The notes under the pieces are model-generated. The model saw nothing but the letters and a program-made list of their open reading frames with translations, made no database searches and was not told where the DNA came from. A DNA stretch of 6,449 bases, from assembly GCA_022563115.1 (NCBI GenBank), contig JADFNY010000220.1, positions 1 through 6,449 on the forward strand, written 5' to 3'. Of this stretch, positions 1-5,105 are shown piece after piece. Source of the DNA: Acidobacteriota bacterium. GTDB lineage: Bacteria; Acidobacteriota; UBA890. Made by a program: the position numbers and the translations under genes. Every line of letters starts with the position of its first letter. The stretch's first letter is position 1.

Positions 1-11
1 GGTAGTTGCAT
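1..11 (-). CDS. Start of a further gene of the thiolase operon, cut by the window edge
   Basis: Only ATG CAA CTA CC (Met-Gln-Leu-Pro) is visible on the minus strand before the window ends. The start is supported by a strong purine-rich ribosome binding site, AGAGGAG at 22-16, four bases upstream. It begins 22 bases after the thiolase stop, in the same direction, so it is probably co-transcribed. Nothing can be said of the product from three codons. By analogy with archaeal and many bacterial thiolase/HMG-CoA synthase loci, a DUF35 zinc-ribbon/OB-fold protein is the natural candidate, but that is inference from neighbours only. Confidence 0.5.
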
Positions 12-15
12 CGGT

Positions 16-22
16 CTCCTCT
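16..22 (-). promoter_or_regulatory. Ribosome binding site of the edge gene
   Basis: The minus strand reads AGAGGAG, four bases before an ATG at 11-9, close to the Shine-Dalgarno consensus. It is the main reason for calling a gene at the left edge. Confidence 0.55.
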
Positions 23-33
23 GCTCGGTGCGG

Positions 34-1185
34 CTAGGCCTGCAAAATGTGGGTGACGGCTACCGAACCGGAGCCGCCGACGCTTTGGATCATCACCGTG
101 CGGGCGTCGGGGATCTGGGCCTCGCCCGCGGTGCCGCGCAACTGGTGGATGGCTTCGACCGCCTGGTAGACGCCGCTGGCGCCGATCGGATGGCCGCGCC
201 CCTTGAGGCCGCCCATCGTCGCGATCGGTACATCGCCCTCGCGCCGAATGGCGCCGTCGGCCGCCAGCCGGACGCCGTCGCCGGGCTCGGCGAACCCGCA
301 AGCCTCCAGGCTCAGCGCCGAGACGATCGTGAAGGCGTCGTGGAGCTCGAAGGCGTCGATATCGGCCGGGCCGACGCCGGCTTGCCGGTAGGCGGCGTCG
401 GCGGAGTCGACCACCGCTTGCCAGCGCATCGGATCGCGTCGCTCCGATAGTCCGAGAGTGTCGGTGGCGCAGGCCGAGCCGGCGATGCGGATCGGCGGAT
501 GGCGGTAAGGGTGATCGTCGTCGACGGCACACAGGACCAGCGCCGCGGCGCCGTCGCAGATGGCCGCCGAATCGAGAATCACGATCGGGTCAGCCACCAC
601 CGGTGAGGCCATGTAGTCATCGATGCTGATCTCGTCCCGAAACATCGCATGGCGATTACCGGCAGCGTTGCGGTGGGCGTTCACCGAAAAGGGCGCGAAC
701 TCTTCGCGCGAGACGCCGTGATCGTGCATGTAACGGCGCATCAGTAGCGCGTTGAGGGCGACGAAGGAGACGCCGTGACTGGCTTCGTAGTCGGCATCGG
801 CGGCCGTTGCCAACGCCGCCGAGACAGAGTCGTTGAGGTGGTCGGTCATCTTCTCGACCCCCACCGCGAGGACGCAGTCGTGTGCCCCCGAGGCGACCGT
901 GAGGTAGGCGGCGCGGATGGCGGCGCCACCGGCGGCGCACGCCGCTTCGATCTTGATGGCTTCGATCGGCAGCAACCCCGCCGCGTCGGCAACCGCGGTG
1001 GCGACGTTCTCCTGCCCGGTGAGCTGCCCGGCGAGCATGTTGCCGACGTAGAGGGCTCCCGGCGTCGGGTCGCCGGCGTCATGCAGCGCCTCGGTGACCG
1101 CCTCGGTGGCGATGTCGCGCAGCGAACGGTCCCAGTGCTCGGCGACGGGACACTGACCGATACCTACGATGCCTACGTTTCGCAT
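34..1185 (-). CDS. Thiolase family protein (SCP2/archaeal acetyl-CoA acetyltransferase type)
   Basis: A 383-residue thiolase-fold enzyme that should catalyse reversible Claisen condensation or thiolysis of acyl-CoAs in the cytoplasm; with its synthase neighbour, probably acetoacetyl-CoA formation. Visible motifs are the nucleophile Cys83 in EAACAAGG, HDAF at 282-285 where classical thiolases have NEAF, and GHPIGASG at 331-338 with catalytic His332. The classical C-terminal second cysteine (CxG) is absent: the stretch reads QSVGGSGSVAV at 367-377. HDAF and the missing cysteine place it with SCP2-thiolase and archaeal thiolase/lipid-transfer proteins rather than with biosynthetic PhaA or degradative FadA. 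Length is normal for that group. ATG is supported by AGGA six bases upstream and by the family N-terminus (VGIVGIGQ). It follows the HMG-CoA synthase by 36 bases in the same direction. The family call is firm. The substrate is inferred, and a retro-aldolase or non-condensing role like that of Ltp-type sterol enzymes is possible. Confidence 0.93.
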   Translation of the reverse strand: MRNVGIVGIGQCPVAEHWDRSLRDIATEAVTEALHDAGDPTPGALYVGNMLAGQLTGQENVATAVADAAGLLPIEAIKIEAACAAGGAAIRAAYLTVASGAHDCVLAVGVEKMTDHLNDSVSAALATAADADYEASHGVSFVALNALLMRRYMHDHGVSREEFAPFSVNAHRNAAGNRHAMFRDEISIDDYMASPVVADPIVILDSAAICDGAAALVLCAVDDDHPYRHPPIRIAGSACATDTLGLSERRDPMRWQAVVDSADAAYRQAGVGPADIDAFELHDAFTIVSALSLEACGFAEPGDGVRLAADGAIRREGDVPIATMGGLKGRGHPIGASGVYQAVEAIHQLRGTAGEAQIPDARTVMIQSVGGSGSVAVTHILQA

Positions 1186-1221
1186 GGGATTCCTGTCCTT
1201 GGCCGGCAGGTCGTCTGCTAG

Positions 1222-2274
1222 CTAGATCAGCCGGATCTTGCGCGATAAACGCAGATACTGGCCGTAGTCGTCGAGCACGTAGGCCCGGTCGAGGTAGTCG
1301 CTGACCATCGGAGCTGTGTCCCGGGCGGCGGCCAGCCGTCCGTTGACAACCAGCGAGAATGCGTCGCTGCCGGCGCCCGAGCCGTAGGAGCAGAGGAAGA
1401 TCCGGTCTCCCTTCTTGGCGACGTCGAGCACCGCAGCGAGCCCCAGGAGCGAGGAACCCGCGTAGGTGTTGCCGATCGAGTCGACGACCAGCCCGGGCGC
1501 GATCTGCTCGTCGGTGAAACCGAGGGCATGCGCGACGCGGCGCGGAAACTTGGGATTGGGCTGGTGGAACACGGCCCAGTCAAAGTCGGAAGGCTGGGCG
1601 TCGATCGCGTCCATGAGCGCCCGGGTGGCCCCCTCGGTGTGCGCCAGGTAGGCGGGGAGGCCGGTGAAACGATGCCCGTGCTCCGGGTAGTGCATGTGCT
1701 GGCGGCGGAAAAAGTCGGGTGTGTCGGTGACGTGGGAGTGAGACGCTTCGACGAGGGCGAGAGAGTTCTCGGCGGGTCCGAAGATGTACGCGGCGCCGCC
1801 GGCGGCGGCGGTGTATTCGAGCGCGTCGCCGGGTTTACTCTGCGCCGCGTCCATGCCGATCGCCAGCGCGTACTCGGCCATGCCGGAGCCGACGAACGCG
1901 ATCGCCGTCTGCATGGCTTCGGAGCCGGCCTTGCAAGCGAACTCCATGTCGGCGGCGCTCACCGCCGGCGTTGCGCCGATGGCCTCGGCGACGATCGTCG
2001 CGCAAGGTTTCACCGCGTAGGGCTTGGACTCGGTGCCCACCCAGACGGCGCGAATCTTCTGGGGGGAGATTTGGGCTCGGTCAAGGGCGTTGCGGGCCGC
2101 CTCGATCGACATCGTGACCGTGTCCTCATCGAGGGAGGGCGCTGATTTCTGACGCACCGGGAGGGAGCCGTTTCCGGCCACCCCCCAGGTAGCGGCGATG
2201 ACCTCCGCGGGCATGCGCGGCCGGGGAACGTAGGCGCCGTAGCCGACGATGCCGACCTCTTTCAGCGTTTTCAT
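1222..2274 (-). CDS. Archaeal-type hydroxymethylglutaryl-CoA synthase
   Basis: A 350-residue thiolase-superfamily enzyme, predicted to condense acetyl-CoA with acetoacetyl-CoA to HMG-CoA. It follows the archaeal/short bacterial HMG-CoA synthase pattern: N-terminal GIVGYGAYVPR, Glu82 in WVGTESKPYAVKP, nucleophile Cys114 in EFACKAGSEAM, His237 in FHQPN, then SIGNTYAGSSLLGLAAVLD and LCSYGSGAGSDAF. The three residues match the Glu/Cys/His triad of the family. The C-terminal tail (YGQYLRLSRKIRLI) resembles the conserved archaeal tail. The ATG overlaps the regulator's stop codon as ATGA (2274-2271), implying translational coupling. Thiolase follows 36 bases downstream, matching the archaeal order of enzymes that pass acetoacetyl-CoA between them. 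No mevalonate pathway gene is visible here, so a role in isoprenoid precursors, short branched acyl-CoA metabolism or another condensation stays open. Family is firm, exact substrates are inferred. Confidence 0.92.
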   Translation of the reverse strand: MKTLKEVGIVGYGAYVPRPRMPAEVIAATWGVAGNGSLPVRQKSAPSLDEDTVTMSIEAARNALDRAQISPQKIRAVWVGTESKPYAVKPCATIVAEAIGATPAVSAADMEFACKAGSEAMQTAIAFVGSGMAEYALAIGMDAAQSKPGDALEYTAAAGGAAYIFGPAENSLALVEASHSHVTDTPDFFRRQHMHYPEHGHRFTGLPAYLAHTEGATRALMDAIDAQPSDFDWAVFHQPNPKFPRRVAHALGFTDEQIAPGLVVDSIGNTYAGSSLLGLAAVLDVAKKGDRIFLCSYGSGAGSDAFSLVVNGRLAAARDTAPMVSDYLDRAYVLDDYGQYLRLSRKIRLI

Positions 2275-2981
2275 CGGCCGTCACGATCGTTTGAGCCGTT
2301 GCGTTCGTGCGGCCGTTGATCGGGGCGCAAGATGCCGCCGAGGAACAGATCGATGTAGGCCTCCGCGAGCTCGGTATCGTGAATACGCCCGCCGGCGCCG
2401 TACCACTGATACGTCCAGTTGATCATGCCGAGCAGCGCAAAGGTGGCGACCCGCGGGTCGATGTCGCGCATCAGACCTTCGCGACGCAGCTCGCGAAAGG
2501 TCTCGTTGAGGAATCGAACATAGCGTCGCTTGCGGCGGTTGATCTTGGCTCGATATTCGCCGCGCAAGGAGAGCGACTCGTTGAGCACGACGGTCACCTC
2601 TTTGGGGCGGTCGCGGATCACCAGCAGAACATGTCCGCGGATCACGGCGCGCAGCCGCTCGAGGGGATCACGGATCTGCTCGACGCGGTCCAGCACCCGC
2701 TCCTCGAACAGATCCATGCCGTACGACATGATCCCGAAGAGAAGCTCGTCCTTGCTGGCGATATGGTGGTACACGCCCGCCTTGGTCAAATCGACGGCGG
2801 CGGCGACGTCGCTCATCGACGATTGGCCGAAGCCCTGCTCGCAGAAGACCTGCGCGGCGGCCTCGTAGATCTGCCCGGTGCGGGTCTCGTGGTCGAGGCG
2901 CGGCGACGGCTCGCGGGCCTTGAGTTCGGCGTCGGGAACGGCGTGCATAGCGGCTTCTCGTGGCGTTGAGGGATCGTTCAT
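2271..2981 (-). CDS. TetR/AcrR-family transcriptional regulator of the acyl-CoA operon
   Basis: A DNA-binding repressor-type protein of 236 residues from the ATG at 2981. The N-terminal TetR domain covers about residues 33-80: a first helix with QIYEAAAQVFCEQGF, then the helix-turn-helix SSMSDVAAAVDLTKAGVYHHI followed by ASKDELL, the usual TetR signature. The C-terminal helical half (GMINWTYQWY, AEAYIDLFLGGI) resembles ligand domains of fatty-acid and sterol-type regulators (KstR2/FadR-like), which suggests an acyl-CoA inducer; that is inference. The frame is open upstream to a TTG at 3029, but ATG 2981 is preferred because the operator-like palindrome at 2986-3003 then lies outside the gene. 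Neither start has a well-spaced ribosome site, and ATG 2948, preceded by GAGAAG, is a third choice that keeps the whole DNA-binding domain. The stop overlaps the synthase start by four bases, so the regulator probably controls the operon it heads. Confidence 0.9.
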   Translation of the reverse strand: MNDPSTPREAAMHAVPDAELKAREPSPRLDHETRTGQIYEAAAQVFCEQGFGQSSMSDVAAAVDLTKAGVYHHIASKDELLFGIMSYGMDLFEERVLDRVEQIRDPLERLRAVIRGHVLLVIRDRPKEVTVVLNESLSLRGEYRAKINRRKRRYVRFLNETFRELRREGLMRDIDPRVATFALLGMINWTYQWYGAGGRIHDTELAEAYIDLFLGGILRPDQRPHERNGSNDRDGR

Positions 2982-2985
2982 GTAA

Positions 2986-3003
2986 CTACCGACCGCTCGG
3001 TAG
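2986..3003. promoter_or_regulatory. Operator-like inverted repeat 1, likely TetR site
   Basis: CTACCGA-N4-TCGGTAG is a perfect 7-base inverted repeat. It sits four bases upstream of the ATG chosen for the regulator, and would lie inside the reading frame if the TTG at 3029 were the start. Size, symmetry and position are typical of autoregulatory TetR operators. Binding has not been shown; the call rests on symmetry and on a second related site nearby. Confidence 0.6.
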
Positions 3004-3042
3004 GTTAACCTGGCGAGCCTAGAATTCAACCCCTGTAGGAAA

Positions 3043-3048
3043 ATTTTA
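3043..3048 (-). promoter_or_regulatory. Possible -10 element for the TetR operon
   Basis: The minus strand reads TAAAAT, five of six matches to TATAAT, in the only AT-rich patch of the area. No good -35 hexamer is seen at 16-18 bases upstream. A start near 3036 would give an untranslated leader of about 55 bases to the ATG at 2981 and would put operator 2 just upstream of the -10 box and operator 1 downstream. A second weak candidate is TTGAAT at 3029-3024 as a -35 box, without a convincing -10. Confidence 0.35.
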
Positions 3049-3064
3049 CCTACCGATCGGCTAG
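3048..3064. promoter_or_regulatory. Operator-like site 2, overlapping the glutaredoxin gene's end
   Basis: The site holds the 8-base palindrome CCGATCGG (3053-3060) inside ACCTACCGATCGGCTAG. The 13 bases from 3048 match operator 1 read on the other strand (3005-2993) at 12 positions. Centres of the two shared elements are about 55 bp apart, close to five helical turns. It covers the stop codon of the glutaredoxin-like gene (3052-3050) and lies just upstream of the possible -10 box, a good place for repression. Right-half symmetry is interrupted by one extra base, so it may be the weaker site. Confidence 0.5.
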
Positions 3065-3292
3065 TAACGCGTGCTCGAGCTTGCCTTGGTCGACGCGGAA
3101 CTTGAAGACCTTGCGGTCGCCGATCATGCCGACCGGGACCTCGTCGCCGAACCGCCGCACCCAGTCGGGATGGTCGTCGACGTCGCGCTCCTCGACGTCG
3201 AAGTCGAGGCGGCGCTGGAGCCGCTTCACCGCCTCCTTCGCGACCTCACAAAGGTGGCAGTTGCGGCGTCCATAGAGGATCAGCTTGGGCAT
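3050..3292 (-). CDS. Glutaredoxin-like small thiol-redox protein
   Basis: An 80-residue thioredoxin-fold protein of the glutaredoxin-like/DUF836 kind. The first strand LILYGRRNCHLC carries the redox motif Cys12-His-Leu-Cys15 right after it, and EVPVG at 51-55 supplies the cis-proline loop (Pro53) that faces the cysteines. It is close to a complete minimal fold, with no signal peptide or membrane segment, so it should act in the cytoplasm as a dithiol reductant. Its partner is unknown. ATG 3292 is chosen because the family starts at once with this strand; the GTG just before it (3295) adds a single residue and cannot be ruled out. It is divergent from the hydrolase gene and upstream of the TetR operon in the same direction, with no terminator visible between, so read-through into the regulator is possible. 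Confidence 0.85.
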   Translation of the reverse strand: MPKLILYGRRNCHLCEVAKEAVKRLQRRLDFDVEERDVDDHPDWVRRFGDEVPVGMIGDRKVFKFRVDQGKLEHALLADR

Positions 3293-3298
3293 CACCCC

Positions 3299-3308
3299 AT
3301 GCTAGCCT
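3299..3308. promoter_or_regulatory. Overlapping divergent -10 elements (bidirectional promoter)
   Basis: Between the two divergent genes the plus strand reads ATGCTAGCCT. On the plus strand TAGCCT (3303-3308) ends seven bases before the hydrolase ATG at 3316. On the minus strand TAGCAT (3304-3299) ends six bases before the glutaredoxin ATG at 3292. Both fit the TANNNT pattern at the distance typical of leaderless transcripts, and they share the central TA. Neither gene has a convincing Shine-Dalgarno site. A partial -35 (GTCACA, 3326-3321, 16-base spacer) exists for the minus direction; none is clear for the plus direction. Confidence 0.45.
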
Positions 3309-3315
3309 GATCGCC

Positions 3316-4098
3316 ATGCGTGTGACCTTTCTCGGAACCGGAACGTCGGTCGGCGTTCCGGTCCTGACTTGCGATTGCCCGGTCTGTGGTTCGTCCGACG
3401 AACGCAATCGGCGCCTGCGGGCCGGATTGTTGCTCGATTGGACGAACGGCGATGGGGAATCATCGCGCGTCCTCGTCGACACAACGACCGACCTTCGGCA
3501 GCAAGCCCTGAGGGTCGGGCTCGACCGGGTCGACGGCGTGCTGTACACCCATCACCACGCCGACCACGTGCTGGGCTTGGACGAGCTGCGTATCTTCAAC
3601 TTCGTGCACCGCGTTTCCATCCCGCTCTATGGACGCTCCGAGACGATGGACGCAATCCGCCATACGTTCGCCTACGCCTTCGATGCCAACGCCCGCGGCG
3701 TTCCGCGGATCGACATACACGTTACCGACGGTCCCTTCGACGTCCGTGGGGTCCGCGTTATCCCGGTTCCGGTGCAACACCATCGCCTCACCATCTCTGC
3801 CTACCGCATCGGCAACTTCGCCTATATCACCGACTGCAACGCGATCCCGGAGTCGTCGGCGGCGATGCTTCGGGGCGTCGAGATCCTGGTCATCGATGCG
3901 CTGCGGCGGACCCCGCACCCGGCCCACTTCAGCCTCGCGCAGGCGCTGTCCGAGATCGAACGACTGGAGGCGGGCACCGCGTACCTCACCCACCTTTCGC
4001 ACGAGTTCGAGCATGGGGAGCTCGAGAAAGAGCTGCCCGAGGGCGTTCACGTTGCCTACGACGGCCTGGTGCTGGAAGCCGACGAGGCGACGGTGTGA
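3316..4098 (+). CDS. PhnP-like metallo-beta-lactamase-fold phosphodiesterase/hydrolase
   Basis: A 260-residue cytoplasmic metal-dependent hydrolase. The N-terminus MRVTFLGTGTSVGVP is typical of the family and fixes the start. A cysteine cluster follows (Cys19, Cys21, Cys24 in TCDCPVC), equivalent to the structural zinc site of PhnP. THHHADH at 78-84 is the HxHxDH two-metal motif. Later metal ligands are likely His155 or His156 (PVQHH), Asp173 (YITDCN) and His226/His229 (LTHLSHE). PhnP opens 5-phosphoribosyl 1,2-cyclic phosphate in phosphonate breakdown, but no other phn gene is visible, so the substrate here is unknown and may be another cyclic phosphodiester. The gene heads the plus-strand operon, may be leaderless, and its TGA overlaps the GTG of ribF by four bases (4095-4098), implying coupled translation. 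Family is certain, substrate is not. Confidence 0.9.
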   Translation: MRVTFLGTGTSVGVPVLTCDCPVCGSSDERNRRLRAGLLLDWTNGDGESSRVLVDTTTDLRQQALRVGLDRVDGVLYTHHHADHVLGLDELRIFNFVHRVSIPLYGRSETMDAIRHTFAYAFDANARGVPRIDIHVTDGPFDVRGVRVIPVPVQHHRLTISAYRIGNFAYITDCNAIPESSAAMLRGVEILVIDALRRTPHPAHFSLAQALSEIERLEAGTAYLTHLSHEFEHGELEKELPEGVHVAYDGLVLEADEATV

Positions 4099-5054
4099 AG
4101 GTCCTGCGCGGGTTCGTCGATATCGAGCTGGGGGGCGCCGGCACGGTGGTTTCGATCGGTAACTTCGACGGCGTCCACGTTGGCCACCAGGCGGTCATCC
4201 GCAGCGCCGTGCGGGCGGCGCGGGGGCGCGACCTGGTGTCGGTCGTCTGCACCTTCGATCCCCACACTCGCGTCTTCTTGCGGCCCGACGCCCCGCCGCG
4301 GCTGCTGGAGACATTGCAGCAGCGCCTGGGCGCGATCGAGACGCTGGGTGTCGATGTGGCGGTCGTCATTCCGTTCGGCAAAGCGGTCTCCAGGGTGTCG
4401 CGGGGGGAATTCGTCACCGGGTTTCTGGGTGGCGCGCTGGGTGCCGTCGAGCTGCACGTCAGCCAGGCCTTCACGTTCGGCGCCGGCGGCAAGGGAAATG
4501 TCGAGTACTTGCAAACGGTGGCTGCCGAGCACGGCTTCGACGTTCGGGTGGTGGCGCCGGTCGTTTCCGGAGGCAGTCCGGTGTCGTCGACGCGGGTCCG
4601 CGACGCCCTCGCGGACGGCAGGGTGGCAGACGCAGCGGAGCTTCTCGGCAGGCCGTTTTCGCTCGTCGGCGGGGTAGTCGCCGGCGCCGGTCGTGGGCGG
4701 GACCTCGGCGCGCCCACCGCCAACCTGGCGGTGGAGAACACGTTCCTACCCGGCCGAGGCGTCTATGTCACGGAGGCGCGTGTCGCCGGAGTAGGGCACC
4801 CGGCGGTCACCAACGTCGGGGTGCGGCCGACGTTCGAGGACGATGGCGAGCTCACCGTCGAAACCCATCTCCTCGACCGTGAGATGTCGCTGTACGGCGA
4901 ACCCATGGAGCTCGCGTTCTTGAAGAAGTTGCGCGACGAAATGCGGTTCAAAAGCGCCGATGCTCTGGCGGCCCAGATCGCCGTGGACGTGCGCCAGGCG
5001 GTTGATTACGTCGCCACCGAGTACGAAAACGTGCGCTATACTGCCGACGTTTGA
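4095..5054 (+). CDS. ribF: Bifunctional riboflavin kinase/FAD synthetase RibF
   Basis: This 319-residue enzyme phosphorylates riboflavin to FMN and adenylates FMN to FAD in the cytoplasm. The N-terminal adenylyltransferase module has GNFDGVHVGH (22-31) and SSTRVRDAL (164-172), the two nucleotide-binding signatures. The C-terminal kinase module has GRDLGAPTAN (201-210), NVGVRPTFED (240-249), the catalytic-glutamate region VETHLLD (255-261, Glu256) and FLKKLRDEMRF (275-285). Both modules look complete and the length is normal. The start is the GTG at 4095, overlapping the hydrolase stop as GTGA; the sequence then reads VKVLRGF, as in other RibF proteins. The frame stays open far upstream (to 3369), but that stretch is antisense-free noise over the hydrolase gene and shows no family likeness. 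Flavin supply has no obvious link to the neighbours; grouping with cysS looks like ordinary housekeeping. Confidence 0.96.
   Translation: MKVLRGFVDIELGGAGTVVSIGNFDGVHVGHQAVIRSAVRAARGRDLVSVVCTFDPHTRVFLRPDAPPRLLETLQQRLGAIETLGVDVAVVIPFGKAVSRVSRGEFVTGFLGGALGAVELHVSQAFTFGAGGKGNVEYLQTVAAEHGFDVRVVAPVVSGGSPVSSTRVRDALADGRVADAAELLGRPFSLVGGVVAGAGRGRDLGAPTANLAVENTFLPGRGVYVTEARVAGVGHPAVTNVGVRPTFEDDGELTVETHLLDREMSLYGEPMELAFLKKLRDEMRFKSADALAAQIAVDVRQAVDYVATEYENVRYTADV
5037..5042 (+). promoter_or_regulatory. Possible -10 element upstream of the small gene and cysS
   Basis: TATACT (five of six matches to TATAAT) lies inside the last codons of ribF, about 63 bases before the ATG at 5106. No matching -35 hexamer or TGn extension is seen, so it may be chance. 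If used, it would let the small gene and cysS be expressed apart from ribF. Confidence 0.25.
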
Positions 5055-5064
5055 TCATGGGTTC

Positions 5065-5086
5065 CGGCGGGTGAACAACCCCGCCG
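5065..5086 (+). other. GC-rich hairpin in the ribF to small-gene gap
   Basis: CGGCGGG (5065-5071) can pair with CCCGCCG (5080-5086), giving a 7-bp stem with an 8-base loop. No run of T follows, so it is not a standard intrinsic terminator. It lies 19 bases before the start codon of the next gene and just ahead of its ribosome site (AGGGG, 5098-5102). It could affect message stability or translation, or be chance in GC-rich DNA. Confidence 0.35.
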
Positions 5087-5105
5087 CCAGCGGTAGCAGG
5101 GGATC

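Noticed and set aside
1528..2145. Plus-strand open frame of 205 codons opposite the HMG-CoA synthase
   Set aside because: Gly/Arg/Val-rich shadow of the synthase gene with no domain and no ribosome site that stands out.
2307..2969. Plus-strand open frame of 220 codons opposite the TetR gene
   Set aside because: The TetR helix-turn-helix on the other strand is clear. This frame is its mirror and shows no motif.
3460..4050. Minus-strand open frame of 196 codons opposite the metal hydrolase
   Set aside because: Antisense shadow; the plus strand carries the complete metal-binding motifs.
3369..4094. Upstream extension of the ribF frame by over 240 codons
   Set aside because: It overlaps the metal hydrolase in another frame, is Arg/Pro-rich with no family likeness, and RibF similarity starts right at GTG 4095.
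3986..4741. Minus-strand open frame of 251 codons opposite ribF
   Set aside because: Ser/Thr/Pro/Arg-rich composition typical of a shadow frame, with ribF signatures on the plus strand.
5057..5074. Tiny open frame (Met-Gly-Ser-Gly-Gly) just after ribF as a leader peptide
   Set aside because: Five codons, no ribosome site of its own and no sign of attenuation apparatus. It falls partly in the hairpin and is most likely chance.
5065..5086. Hairpin as intrinsic terminator of ribF
   Set aside because: No T tract follows the stem and the next genes continue in the same direction at short spacing.
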